NCBI GenBank assembly: GCA_024704765.1
Contig: JAKMXF010000111.1
Location: 884,619-948,618 of the forward strand
Direction of reading: 5' to 3'
DNA length: 64,000 nucleotides
From: Oopsacas minuta
Taxonomy: Eukaryota; Porifera; Hexactinellida; Lyssacinosida; Leucopsacidae
The notes beneath the pieces were generated by a model, which was not told the origin of the DNA, made no database searches, and saw only the letters and a list, made by a program, of their open reading frames with translations. The translations under genes and the position numbers were made by a program. Each line of letters begins with the position of its first letter. The stretch's first letter is position 1. This document shows positions 1 through 10,083 of this stretch, one piece after another.

Positions 1-68
1 TAGACATCTTTGAATACACACCAGAGTTATATAAATTATAGTAATTCAAAACCGATCTAAATCTTCAG

Positions 69-638
69 TTACGATTGTGGGCTGTCTGAGAAGTCTGGAT
101 AGAGTGTACTATAGTCGGGAGGTAGATCTTGTAGATCTTCAGTAGCACATTGAGCAACTCTATCAATTTTAGGAACAGCCACTTGATTGACTTTTTCAAC
201 ATTTGTAATTACCCCTTGATTGATCTCCGTATTCGTAATTACCCCCTGATCCTTTCTTGGGGTAAACTCTTTCACTCGTGGTATATCAGAACCTATGATC
301 TTATCCTTCCTGCTGTAGAACTGCTTCACCTCTGAATAGCTATCTTGTTTTATTTTCGCTTCAGTAAGTGGGCGGTGTTGGGAATAATATACGTGTTTAT
401 TATCTCTCTTCTTTTCAGGATCCATTTTTCCTGCTCCTCCGTAAAAAGTTGTGATAGGATCTGGTTTGCTTTTCAATTCATCTTCATAGTATTTCTTGTC
501 ATTTTGTGAAATATTCCCAGCCTCTGCTTGAAGTGATGGCTCTTTTGATTTTGATTCCTTTTTATAAGATTTCATTCCAAACATATTACAAAATTGTAGT
601 AAACTATAAAATATTTCTCTTTTATACAATCTACGCAT
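69..638 (-). CDS. Unrecognised 189 aa protein, PPxY-like tail
   Basis: I do not recognise this protein. The open frame is Lys/Glu/Asp/Ser-rich, with no signal peptide or clear membrane span, and looks largely disordered. It has a small internal duplication (two copies of QGVITN spaced about 9 residues apart) and a C-terminal tract PPDYSTLYPDF that contains a PPxY-like element of the kind bound by WW domains. The first ATG is at 638, only 58 bases from the divergent start of TSR1; a second plausible start (MFGMKSYKK) lies 17 codons in, and a tatag acceptor-like site lies between them, so the 5' end could instead be an exon border. The stop is TAA at 69-71. It may be a complete small gene or the last exon of a longer one. 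Codon use resembles the neighbouring real genes, which is the main reason for calling it. Confidence 0.5.
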   Translation of the reverse strand: MRRLYKREIFYSLLQFCNMFGMKSYKKESKSKEPSLQAEAGNISQNDKKYYEDELKSKPDPITTFYGGAGKMDPEKKRDNKHVYYSQHRPLTEAKIKQDSYSEVKQFYSRKDKIIGSDIPRVKEFTPRKDQGVITNTEINQGVITNVEKVNQVAVPKIDRVAQCATEDLQDLPPDYSTLYPDFSDSPQS

Positions 639-696
639 ATCAATGATTGAATCAGTTTTTACCTTATCACTCGTGATCTCATATGTAGAGTAAATA
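639..696. promoter_or_regulatory. Shared divergent promoter region
   Basis: Only 58 bases separate the start codon of the minus-strand small gene (638) from the start codon of TSR1 (697). Whatever promoter sequence drives the two genes must be shared or lie inside one of them. No TATA box or other named element is obvious. Confidence 0.35.
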
Positions 697-2964
697 ATGG
701 AACATCGTCACAAGCCTGGGCCTCTCAAGCAGCAGAACAAACCACATAAGCTTGGTAAGCACCAGACAAAAGCTGGTCTGTCTAAGAGGGGAAGACCAAT
801 CCGTATTCCTAGCACTAGCTCACTGAGAACAGACGTCACTCTTGGTAGGAAGGAGAGAAGGAACCGAGCTAATCAGATCAGGAAGAGCAAACGAGAACAG
901 ATTATTTTTGAGAAGCGAGCACGAGGACTGTCAGGTACCCCACCCCATTCATTGTTACTCGTTCCTATGACACGTCACATCAACCTGACAGAGATACGTA
1001 CTCTATTACAGCCAGCTTCTACTGACTCTACTGCTACTACATTCTATTGTCCTCGTATAAAACAACGATTCACTCTATGCTCTGCTCCTTATGGAGAACT
1101 ATACACTCTACTCGATCTAGCTAAAGTATGTGATTCTATATTATTCCTGTTCTCAGTGGAAGATTCCATCAGCGAGTGGGCGGAGGAGGTGATAAGTGTT
1201 CTAATGGCTCAGGGTCTCCCCACCCCCCTACACGCAGTCACAGGACTACAGAGTGTTCCCTCTAAGGATAGAGCACAGACTCGTAGTGCAGTTAGCTCAG
1301 TAGTTACTCACCTCCTGCCTATTGATTCGAAACTGTTTAGTCTTGATACAGAGACAGAAGCATTCAATTTACTGAGATCTGTCTCTGAACAGAAGAGAAG
1401 ATCTCTCGGCTACAGAGATAATCATCCTTATATCTTGTGTGAAGAATCAGTTTATGATTCTAATTCTCTAACTCTTTCTCTAAGCGGGTATCTCAGAGGA
1501 AAGCCTCTCTCTCCTAACCAAATAGTACATCTACCAGGGATAGGTGACTTCCAGATATCTCTGATTGAGACACAATCTGATCCTTGTCCATTCAGAGGCA
1601 GTAGACATGGAGGGATGGAAATTGATACCAATAAGGTCAGACTAATCCCTGACCAGACTCTACAAGAATCTCTGATAACGGAAGCAGAAGTAGACCCTAT
1701 GGAAGGAGAGCAGACGTGGCCCAGTAAGGAAGAGTTGAAGTCCTCCTTGAAGAAGAATCCATCTTCTTGGATAGCAGATCCTACTCCAGGAGAAGACAGC
1801 ACTGAGAGTGAATCAGATGGAGAGAGGCCCGAACAAATATCGGGTAGTGACTCAGAGGATCATCTCTCTATTGGCAGTGAAAGAGAATCTGATTCTGCTA
1901 TTACAGAGACAGTATCTATGGATACGAATGATTACGATAAGACTTGTGATCCGAGAGAGGAGAAAGAACAGCTGGAGAGGATCAGAGCACAGGGAGAAGA
2001 TGTCAAATTCCCAGATGAAAGAGACACCCCTATTGATCAGGCTGCTAGAATTAGATTCGGGAAATACCGAGGTCTACAGAGCTTCCGTACATCTCCATGG
2101 GATCCTGATGAGAATCTACCAGTTGATTACGCTAGAATATTTAAATTCCATAATTTCAGAAGCACTCAGAAAAGGGCGTTACAACATGATTACAAAGATG
2201 GTGACGTCACTGGTTTATACGTCACTATTCATTTGAAGGATTTTCCGTCTAAACTAGTGTCGCTACTTCCTTCAACATCCATGGTTATATTCGGTTTATT
2301 ACAGTTCGAGCAGAAAATGTCTCTAATACATTTCACTGTGAAGAGAGTTTCTCCTTGTAATGAAATTGTAAAATCTAAAGATCCAATGCTTTTACATATG
2401 GGTTGTCGTCGTTTCTTAGCTAATCCCATATACTCTCAGCATGCTCCAGGTGATAAACACAAATATGAATTATTTTTCAGAGGAGGTGGTACCTATGTCG
2501 CGTCTATTTACGCACCAATAACATTCAAACCGTGTCCTATTCTCATGTTTACTCCTACCTCCCCAACAACTCCCACCCCCCAGCTTTTAGCCACTGGATC
2601 TGTACTAATGGCAGGACCTGACCGGATCATTTGTAAAAGGATCAAACTGAGTGGACACCCTTTCAAAATACATAGACGCTCTGCAGTTATACGTTATATG
2701 TTTTTCAATAGAGAAGATATTATGTGGTTCAAACCTATTCAGTTACGTACTAAATACGGGCGTGTAGGAAATATTAAGGAACCTCTCGGCACACATGGTC
2801 ATATGAAATGCACATTTGATAAACAATTGAAGGCACAGGATACAATCTTGATGTCTCTTTATAAACGAGTTTATCCCAAATGGACATACTGCCCCTATTT
2901 ATACCAGCCGACTAGTGACGTCACTCAAGGAGAGCTGACTATGGAGACTGATAGAGAGACATAA
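697..2964 (+). CDS. TSR1: Pre-rRNA-processing protein TSR1
   Basis: TSR1 is a GTPase-like but catalytically inactive factor needed for maturation of the 40S ribosomal subunit in nucleolus and cytoplasm. The 755 aa product (human about 804) starts with the family's basic tract HKPGPLKQQNKPHKLGKH, followed by an AARP2CN-like region beginning near MTRHINLTEIRTLL (about residues 90-105), an acidic low-complexity stretch (about 335-440), and the conserved C-terminal RIBIOP/DUF663 half (about 460-730) with motifs such as FRSTQKRALQHDY and the terminal KRVYPKW. The gene is one uninterrupted exon, although most animals have introns here. It is divergently paired with the upstream small gene. The closest alternative, BMS1, is much longer and has a true G domain, so TSR1 is the better call. 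Confidence 0.95.
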   Translation: MEHRHKPGPLKQQNKPHKLGKHQTKAGLSKRGRPIRIPSTSSLRTDVTLGRKERRNRANQIRKSKREQIIFEKRARGLSGTPPHSLLLVPMTRHINLTEIRTLLQPASTDSTATTFYCPRIKQRFTLCSAPYGELYTLLDLAKVCDSILFLFSVEDSISEWAEEVISVLMAQGLPTPLHAVTGLQSVPSKDRAQTRSAVSSVVTHLLPIDSKLFSLDTETEAFNLLRSVSEQKRRSLGYRDNHPYILCEESVYDSNSLTLSLSGYLRGKPLSPNQIVHLPGIGDFQISLIETQSDPCPFRGSRHGGMEIDTNKVRLIPDQTLQESLITEAEVDPMEGEQTWPSKEELKSSLKKNPSSWIADPTPGEDSTESESDGERPEQISGSDSEDHLSIGSERESDSAITETVSMDTNDYDKTCDPREEKEQLERIRAQGEDVKFPDERDTPIDQAARIRFGKYRGLQSFRTSPWDPDENLPVDYARIFKFHNFRSTQKRALQHDYKDGDVTGLYVTIHLKDFPSKLVSLLPSTSMVIFGLLQFEQKMSLIHFTVKRVSPCNEIVKSKDPMLLHMGCRRFLANPIYSQHAPGDKHKYELFFRGGGTYVASIYAPITFKPCPILMFTPTSPTTPTPQLLATGSVLMAGPDRIICKRIKLSGHPFKIHRRSAVIRYMFFNREDIMWFKPIQLRTKYGRVGNIKEPLGTHGHMKCTFDKQLKAQDTILMSLYKRVYPKWTYCPYLYQPTSDVTQGELTMETDRET

Positions 2965-4154
2965 CGGAAGCATGATGTACTTGAAATTCGTGAGTTATTT
3001 AATAGACTTTAGTGTTTTTCATGATTGTTAGAACGAGCAAGTTTCTATAACTTTATAGGTTAATTTTAGCAGCAAAGTTAGTGTTAAGAATAGTTACTAA
3101 TCCCTGGTTAACTCATGCTGATAATGGTAAATTAGTTACTAATCCCTGGTTAACTCATGCTGATAATGGTAAATTAGTTACTAATCCCTGGTTAACTCAT
3201 GCTGATAATGGTAAATTTTAACTGAATGCAAATTGATTTAAATTGATTGATTGATTGAAACTTGATTGATGAGATAGTAATTTAGTGAATAAATAATTTA
3301 TATTATGGAAGGCATTTAGTCTTGCTATTGGTTATTGATATCTGAAGTTTATGCTAACTCTTTGATTTTGAATATTAACTTTATTATGTTTGATGTATCA
3401 AAATTGAAGAGCACCATTACCCACATAATTCATGTTTATAGTTGGACGTTATGTATAAACAATTGTAAATTGCTATCTAGCTGTGGTTCTCAATTAATTA
3501 ACTATAATTTAATTTCCCCAGATTATGTCATTTTGAATGGCCACTACCCGAACATTTAGGTTAATTTGATACTTTCAAAATTATTCCCTATTTGGCTATA
3601 ACCATTTATAAGCGAAAATTCAATTCAAAAAAGAATAATAAATAGACTTAGTATTTGTCCAAAAAAAAGATATTTAAACTGACCTTCTATATTACATTCC
3701 CGGATGCCAGGGTTGTTTCCGACGCCTATACTTGCCGATCTGTATATACTATGTTTACTGTTATAGATATTTTTAGTTAGCGAAAATTTTCACCTCGTTA
3801 CCTCATGTTGAGAACCACTGCTATATAGAGTGTCTGTTATAACAGGTTCCACTTTATTCAGAGCTACTACAATCTTAACTACGAGATTGTATATCATACA
3901 TCAATACTTCTGTATATTTGAGGGACGAGTGTTTACAGGAAGCCCTCGCCGTTCGTCAGTTTACCGCGGATGATATTTAGTGTTTCATTTTGTTGTTCGC
4001 GACTCATTCCCTCGGCTATTCGCGGTTTCCCTACACAAATCAACAATTTGGTAGAAATGCCTGTACTTCACTTTATAGTAAACGAGTACAGAATAGATAA
4101 AAATTTATTTATTATAGACTAATAGCTCCATAGAAACAATGTACAGTAATATTA
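2965..4154. other. Intergenic, no gene seen
   Basis: This gap lies between the 3' ends of TSR1 and the ubiquitin-like gene. It holds the 42 bp tandem repeat at 3091-3216. A sequence near 3815 (gagaaccactg) resembles a hAT transposon end. Open frames here (for example 3335-3559) have no coding character. Confidence 0.5.
3091..3216. repeat. Three-copy 42 bp tandem repeat
   Basis: Three essentially identical head-to-tail copies of a 42-base unit begin at 3091, 3133 and 3175. Each unit begins tagttactaatccctggtt and ends gctgataatggtaaat. It lies about 130 bases downstream of the TSR1 stop, so it may be in or just past the 3' UTR. No spacers and no coding frame, so it is a minisatellite. Confidence 0.95.
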
Positions 4155-4724
4155 TTATATGGAAAAGCAGATACAAATATATGACCAAATAGATCTAGGT
4201 AGCTCCTGCTCATCTATCAGTAGAGGCTCCAATGATTGACTTTTGTCACTATTGTGTAACAAACTAATCACATTCTGACTCCACATTACGTCATTTCTCA
4301 AATAGCTCACAACTTTCTTTTTATTCATCATAATTTCCTCTTTCATTCCATCCCCATGCGATATAACTAATCTCTGTGATTCGATTGCTATATTATTTTT
4401 CTCATTGATCAATGATTTAAGTTGGTAGACAGTTGTATCTTGATCTATCTCAATAGTAAGTTTTTTACCATTAATGTCGAATATTTCTATACTAAGACCA
4501 GCTTTAATCTTAGATAGCAGATTTAATGTGTCTCCTTCTTGCATTGTAATCTCGCTTAACTTATCCTCACGGGATAACTTCTTTTTATCAGTTAGAATGT
4601 ACTGTAGATCAGGGCTTAGTCCTTCCGTCTCTTCGATCTTGTTTTGGAGATCTTTAACTCTACAATGTGGACTCATTTTATATTTAATGGTTCTGCCTGT
4701 CAGTGTACGAACTTCTAAATCCAT
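4155..4724 (-). CDS. Tandem ubiquitin-like domain protein
   Basis: The 189 aa product has two consecutive ubiquitin-like folds. The first (about residues 1-75) reads like a ubiquitin beta-grasp: MDLEVRTLTGRTIKYKM, then VKDLQNKIEETEGLSPDLQYIL and LSEITMQEGDTLNLL. The second (about 78-150) starts LSIEIFDINGKKLTIEI and is more divergent. Neither domain ends in the diglycine needed for conjugation, so this is more likely a non-conjugated UBL-domain protein than a modifier. The extreme C-terminus is hydrophobic (WSYICICFSI). I use the ATG at 4724; the open frame extends three codons upstream but begins with TTG. It is single-exon. I do not recognise a specific orthologue; UBL-only proteins of this kind are common in animals and plants. 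Confidence 0.75.
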   Translation of the reverse strand: MDLEVRTLTGRTIKYKMSPHCRVKDLQNKIEETEGLSPDLQYILTDKKKLSREDKLSEITMQEGDTLNLLSKIKAGLSIEIFDINGKKLTIEIDQDTTVYQLKSLINEKNNIAIESQRLVISHGDGMKEEIMMNKKKVVSYLRNDVMWSQNVISLLHNSDKSQSLEPLLIDEQELPRSIWSYICICFSI

Positions 4725-6353
4725 TCTGCCCAACCTAGAATATTGTGAAAATCATTATTCCTCAATAAACCTATTATATTTATATATATGATACTAATGA
4801 GATTAGTCACGTGTGTATAAATCTATATGATATATTACCTCATAATGAAATAATAGTAATGTGTTGTGTTTTTGTTTGAAAATTATAGAGCTTGAACAAG
4901 CATTGTTGCTAGATCTCTTGTTATCAGTTTACTCAACTCACTGTAGTCTGTAGACTTTATAATTTGTCCAATTAGTATGTATTTATCTTAACAGCTATTT
5001 TCTTGGATCTTTTAGGTACTTCTAACCTGATTTGTTGACTTGTTGCTTCTTAATATTGAGCTCTATTTTATTAATTCGTATCTAATAAACTGATGAGTAG
5101 GGACTAAGGAAGTCCAGAAAGAATTCTCCACTACCTCAGGAACCATAAATTCATCTTAGTTAATATTTTTATTGTTTAGAAGCATAACATCCTCATACTA
5201 CTTAAAATTATTAACTCAGTACATTCTGTATTCAACAGTCAGCCCCGTTTCATAGAGGCTGTAGGCCACAAGCGTACTACTGAGATCTAATTACAAGTCA
5301 AGGCCGTCGGAAACCCCTCTTCCGCCGCCCCTGATTACAACCAGTATTTACTTTTCAGTTGCATCGGAGCACCATATTACCTCGATTAGTATAAAGGGCG
5401 TTATTTCCGTTTGCACCTTTGCCCTGAGATAAATATACTCTTATCACATCCTACATAACATGAATGATAATATTTGATACATGAATCTGTTCACCACTGC
5501 ACCAACGTGCTGATCTGTGCCAATGCAATATCATTTATACCCATCATGAAAAGATGATGAAATCAATTCATATTTAATATATCCAAGCGGAAGTTATTGA
5601 TATATTGGGACTTCTAGTAATACTTAAGAAATTTATCATTATATCGTGGTTGATTGTTGATGATAAATTGGTACATACAGCCCGAAAAAGACTACCGTAT
5701 TTTCCTGAATTCTTATTCTTTTCGTGTAATATTTTTACAATTTTGAAAATACCACTGATTTGGGAAATAATTATTGTAATTTGTTGTATAGTCGGATGGT
5801 AAATTTGTATTCACAAGTCTTGGAGCCTTTTTCTAGCCCCCGGTGCTTATTCAGGGAAATACGGTACTTGCTTCATTTCAACATTTTCTTGGAAATTTTC
5901 AAAAAGTTGATAAATTTTTTAACTAATACAAATAGTATGTAATGTAATTAATGTGGTCCAGTATTGCAACCCCTGTACGTAAACATCAAGCGCAGTTTAT
6001 TCGATAGCCAGAACTGTCTTGATTATTAATATGAAATTAATAGTTTAATGTATATCTCACTTGTAATTGTAAAGCATGTAAAGTGAGAATTGAAATTCCA
6101 TCTTGTTGATTTAAAAATAAATCGTTTCATAGTTATTCAAAGCTGGCAACGCTTTCGAGCACTCTAAACACAGCAATAAAATACTTAATGTCTCTACTAA
6201 TGTTACTGTTTGCTTGTTGGTATATAAACAATGATAAATAATGTAACGGTTGCTATGGTAAATTTGTTCGGCATTCAGGTGAGATCTCAATTTCGAACAT
6301 ACTAGCTCCTAGTACAGTCAGCCAGTTGACCTAAATCTTCAAGTTCTATTGCA
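4725..6353. other. Intergenic, no gene seen
   Basis: About 1.6 kb between the UBL gene and the DBHS gene. The open frames at 5605-5802 and 5760-5942 begin with non-ATG codons or are hydrophobic AT-rich runs without recognisable domains. A GC-richer patch near 5235-5335 may be transposon-derived. The last few hundred bases should contain the DBHS promoter and 5' UTR; no specific element is visible. Confidence 0.4.
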
Positions 6354-8972
6354 ATGTTCAATTACAGAACAAATCCTCAAGGAATCCGTCCAATCGGCGG
6401 CAGCTACTTCAGAACTCCTCCTGGACAGAGAGCACAGAGACAGAGCTTCAATAGACCTATAAATACTTCAAACAGACCAATTAGCAAGCCAATGGGTAGC
6501 AAACCTCAAATAACTATAACTAGCTCTACTGCTAGCGTAGTTAAGCAATCTGATACCCAAAAACCTAATACACAAGAATCAGAGTCTGTAATCAAAAGGC
6601 CAGCTGTTGAACAGCAACCTAATTCTGATAATAAACTTGAAAGTATCAAAACTAAAGACACACCAGTTGTGCAACAATCCTTATACGAATCAATTCCTGG
6701 CATTTCTCCACAGCCTCCTAACCAACCTCCCCTATCTGAACCTCCTCCCCCTCTCCCTACTACTGCTCAATCTTCTAGCGTCATTTCTACAACTGAGGCC
6801 TCTGACACAAAAAAAGACGAAAAATCTGAAGATAAGGAGGAAATATCTTGGAGTCCTCCTCCACCTGAACCACAACAAAAACCTCTCTCTATTCCTCTCT
6901 CTGCTGATACTCAGATACCATTTGGAGCTACACTCACACAGAAAAATTCGTATTCTGAAAGAATTCAATCAGCTGCGAAAGATACTCCTCCAGTTCCAAC
7001 AATTCAGGAAGATACACCATTTCAGAGTCAGTTTATTAAAGGATATCAACCTAAAAAGGTACCAGTAAAGACTGATACTCCACCTCAACCTACCAAAGAG
7101 GCTAAGCCTGCTCCTCATCAGAATACAGGCCAGGGATATTCAGATAATAATCAGTATCAACAAGGCCAACAGCCCCAACAGCCCCAACAAAGCACAGGCA
7201 ATCCTCAATATGGAAGAAAAAGACCATTACCTCCAACAGGCAAATGGCAAAAAGGTGGAGGGTATACGAGACCTGCTCCCGCTCCCTCTCCCATGCAAAC
7301 AGAGTATGAACTTGATCCCAAGGTTGATCGGTCCATTTTGGAGGCAGAACCTAAAGAAATAATTAAGAAATTCACGAATCGTTGCAGATTGTTCGTAGGC
7401 GGAATTGTCAATGCTGATGAGAAATTATTGAAAGATATGTTTATAAAATTCGGTGCGATATCTGAGCTCTGGCTCAATAAGGACAAAGGATTTGGATTTG
7501 TCAAAATGGACACTCGAGCTAACGCCCAAAGAGCAATAGACCATTACAACGGTCTTGAGAGATTAAACACGATGATACGTGTTAGATTCGCTGCTCGAAG
7601 CAGTGCTATTAAAATCAGCAATCTTAGTTTTGCAGTCACTAATGAGTTATTAGAGGACTCTTTCAAAACATTTGGAGAAGTGGAACATGCAATAGTAGCT
7701 TGTGATGAACGTGGAAAGTCCTTAGGATGGGGTGTAGTTGATTTCGCGATGAAAAAATCTGCAATACATGCAATAGCCAGATGTAAGGAAGGCATGTTCA
7801 TATTATGTAGGAGTCCTATCCCTGTAATGGTAACTGAGCTCAAAGATGAGGATCTGGAAGAGGGAGTTGTAGAAAAGACTGTATTCAGGAATGTGTTGTA
7901 TCAGAGAGAGCGAGAGGAAGGTCCTAGATTTGCAATGCCAGGAACTATGGAGTATCAAATGGGTCTGAAATGGAAAGGATTCTTAGAAAAGGCTCGTGCA
8001 GCACGTGAATCGTTAGAAGAGAATCTGAAATCTGATCGTGTCAAACTTGAAGATGAAACTGAGTCTGAAATGATTCACTATCTTGAACAACAAGATATGT
8101 TACGTCATCAAGAGGAACTGAGAAAACAGGACGAAATGAGAAGAAGTGATGAAGCCAAGAAACAAGAAAGTATGCGTTATCACGAGATGATAAAACAAGA
8201 GACAAGGAGGAGAAGTCAGAGTATGAGGATTCAGGACGATCTCAAAAGAAGAGAAGAAAGTTTACAGAGAGGAGGTGAATTTGGAGGAGGAAATGAAGAT
8301 CGTGGTTATACTCGTCATTTTGGACAATCTAGACCAACTGAATCATCATACGGTTATCCAAGTCAAGATTACGAGCATGGATACAATACAAAGCCGCAGC
8401 AAGACTGGGGGCAGTCAACTGGCTCCTCTCATCAGAAAGAGTGGGTCACTGAATCTGATACTAGTTATGGAAACTCCGGTTACCAGGGAAACCAAGGGAG
8501 AAGTACTCAGTCATGCTATGATGATTATTCTGGTTATTCCTCTCAATACGATCAAGGACAGAGTGTTAATCAATATGGAGGAGATTCCTATAACAAGGAT
8601 CAGTACAGTTCAGGAGATCAATATAGAGGAGATAACCGTGGTTATACAAGCAATAGTAACGCACAGTCAAGAGATGAGTACCGCAACTATGGCAACAATC
8701 CTACTGGAGCCAGTTCTAGCGGGAACTATTCATCAGATGGCTATGGTACTGGATACGGAGCTAGCAGCTCTCAAGCACAATCTGGCTCAGGTGATTGGAA
8801 TTATGGACAAGGAGGACAGAGTAACATATATGAAGGAGGGTATGGAGACCAATATGGGGATAATCAGCCAGGAGGAGGAGGAGGTTCTTACGATAGGAGA
8901 AGACCTCATAGTGGAGATATGTCTGCTGGAAGAATGGGCTATCCTGGATCTGAAAAGCGTAGAAAGTTCTAA
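6354..8972 (+). CDS. DBHS RNA-binding protein (SFPQ/NONO/PSPC1 family)
   Basis: DBHS proteins are nuclear RNA/DNA-binding dimers acting in transcription, splicing and nuclear bodies. The 872 aa product has a Pro/Gln-rich N-terminus (about 1-340), RRM1 (about 342-412, RCRLFVGGI and KGFGFVKM), RRM2 (about 418-495, AIKISNLSF and KSLGWGVVDF), the NOPS dimerisation segment (about 497-550, EKTVFRNVLYQREREEGPRF) and a charged coiled coil (about 550-645, many EEL/RKQDEM repeats). The remaining C-terminus is a Gly/Tyr/Ser/Gln-rich prion-like tail and ends EKRRKF, a likely nuclear signal. Order and spacing match SFPQ, and the long N-terminal Pro-rich segment favours SFPQ over NONO or PSPC1. One orthologue probably represents the whole vertebrate trio. 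The gene is a single exon; opposite-strand frames are shadows. Confidence 0.93.
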   Translation: MFNYRTNPQGIRPIGGSYFRTPPGQRAQRQSFNRPINTSNRPISKPMGSKPQITITSSTASVVKQSDTQKPNTQESESVIKRPAVEQQPNSDNKLESIKTKDTPVVQQSLYESIPGISPQPPNQPPLSEPPPPLPTTAQSSSVISTTEASDTKKDEKSEDKEEISWSPPPPEPQQKPLSIPLSADTQIPFGATLTQKNSYSERIQSAAKDTPPVPTIQEDTPFQSQFIKGYQPKKVPVKTDTPPQPTKEAKPAPHQNTGQGYSDNNQYQQGQQPQQPQQSTGNPQYGRKRPLPPTGKWQKGGGYTRPAPAPSPMQTEYELDPKVDRSILEAEPKEIIKKFTNRCRLFVGGIVNADEKLLKDMFIKFGAISELWLNKDKGFGFVKMDTRANAQRAIDHYNGLERLNTMIRVRFAARSSAIKISNLSFAVTNELLEDSFKTFGEVEHAIVACDERGKSLGWGVVDFAMKKSAIHAIARCKEGMFILCRSPIPVMVTELKDEDLEEGVVEKTVFRNVLYQREREEGPRFAMPGTMEYQMGLKWKGFLEKARAARESLEENLKSDRVKLEDETESEMIHYLEQQDMLRHQEELRKQDEMRRSDEAKKQESMRYHEMIKQETRRRSQSMRIQDDLKRREESLQRGGEFGGGNEDRGYTRHFGQSRPTESSYGYPSQDYEHGYNTKPQQDWGQSTGSSHQKEWVTESDTSYGNSGYQGNQGRSTQSCYDDYSGYSSQYDQGQSVNQYGGDSYNKDQYSSGDQYRGDNRGYTSNSNAQSRDEYRNYGNNPTGASSSGNYSSDGYGTGYGASSSQAQSGSGDWNYGQGGQSNIYEGGYGDQYGDNQPGGGGGSYDRRRPHSGDMSAGRMGYPGSEKRRKF

Positions 8973-9194
8973 CTTGCTCAATAGCTCTTAATCTTAACTA
9001 CTACCCCCTATTCTTCTAGAAGTACTTGCTCTCTCTTCTCTCCTTATAGTTTAGTTCTCTCTCTTTTTGTGTACTTCACAAGTTACTTATGTATCAGTTA
9101 GTTTATTACATACAACTTGAGATATTTGAAAGATGAGTTTGTTATTCAATACTCTTAATTTATGTAGTTTATAGCTACACATTGACTTACAGCC

Positions 9195-9338
9195 GTTCAA
9201 ACGTTACGTGACGATACCTAGGGGTGAACTGGCGATATGCAAAGCGTGACAACAGACAGCCCCATTCTTTTTATGTTACTAACGGTATGACACAATGGGA
9301 TAAAATTTAGGGAATTTACGTTACGTAACGTTTGAACT
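9195..9338. mobile_element. MITE with 15 bp terminal inverted repeats
   Basis: The left end gttcaaacgttacgt (9195-9209) is the exact reverse complement of the right end acgtaacgtttgaac (9324-9338), enclosing a 144-base element with no coding capacity. Part of the same sequence, including the left end and the internal taaaattt tract, recurs in FIG4 intron 2 (about 25276-25335), so it is a dispersed family. Confidence 0.8.
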
Positions 9339-9438
9339 TTGTTTAATTATTAGCATATGAGCACATTAATCAATGATTAAAGGTTGGATAATCATCTGTA
9401 AGACTAGTACTGAAATTAACTGTCTCCCACCTTTGCAA

Positions 9439-10083
9439 CAGTTGTAAGCAAGTATCAACATAAATTTTGAGATATTGCCAATTTGTTTACTTTATATTCA
9501 TAAAACCAACAAAAAATATACTTATGAGAACCTTGAAAATGCAGCGTACTTAGTTACCCCTACGTAGCCGTTTAGAGCAAGTCTATTCATAAAAACAACA
9601 ATATTTTTACATATCAATGGACAAACAAACAGACAAACAACAATTGAGATTGAATCATATAGATGTTGTATACAATACCATATTCAGACTCAGCGTACTC
9701 GATTACCCCAGTACAGTCGTTGAAAGTATGATTCTACCTCAATTTTTAAATGTGTTTACTTATGTGTACATAAGTAAACAAATATTCGCAAAATGTTGTT
9801 TACAATATCATATTCGGACTCAGCAAAATCGATTAACCCAGTATAAGGAAGCGGGTTCCAGAAATTTCCAACAGTTTCCAGCTGTTTCTACCAGTTTCCA
9901 GTTGGAAAGTGTCGGAACCGGTTGATCCTTGTTCTCAACAGAAATATGGGTAATCAAGTACGCTGAATCCGAATTTCTCATTTCCAAAGTTTCTCATATG
10001 TAAATTTATTGTTGTTTTTATGAATATAAAGTAAACAAATTAGCAAAATCTCAAAATTACGTAGATACTTGCCCTCAACGGCT
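9439..10083. mobile_element. Large palindromic element, arms of about 120 bp
   Basis: The left arm (about 9439-9560) matches the reverse complement of the right arm (about 9950-10083). Shared landmarks include gcaagtatc, attttgagat, aatttgtttactttatattc, and further in, gcgtactt.gattaccc. A second partial copy of the arm end lies at 9561-9615, and the interior has a direct repeat (about 9665-9713 and 9796-9843) flanking a near-palindrome centred on 9765. This looks like nested or foldback non-autonomous DNA transposon copies. Confidence 0.75.

Noticed and set aside
3091-3216. Possible CRISPR-like array
   Set aside because: The 42-base units are directly adjacent with no spacers, and the DNA is clearly from an animal nucleus, so it is a minisatellite.
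5605-5942. Two overlapping small hydrophobic frames
   Set aside because: The first begins with TTG, the second has no domain, and both are AT-rich runs typical of non-coding sequence here.
8275-8991. 238-codon plus-strand frame inside the DBHS gene
   Set aside because: It is a shifted reading of the Gly/Tyr/Ser/Gln-rich tail; the main frame is continuous with the RRMs and ends in a basic nuclear signal.
9617-9925. 102-codon plus-strand frame
   Set aside because: It lies wholly inside the foldback element and its peptide simply reflects the repeats; no domain or codon bias.
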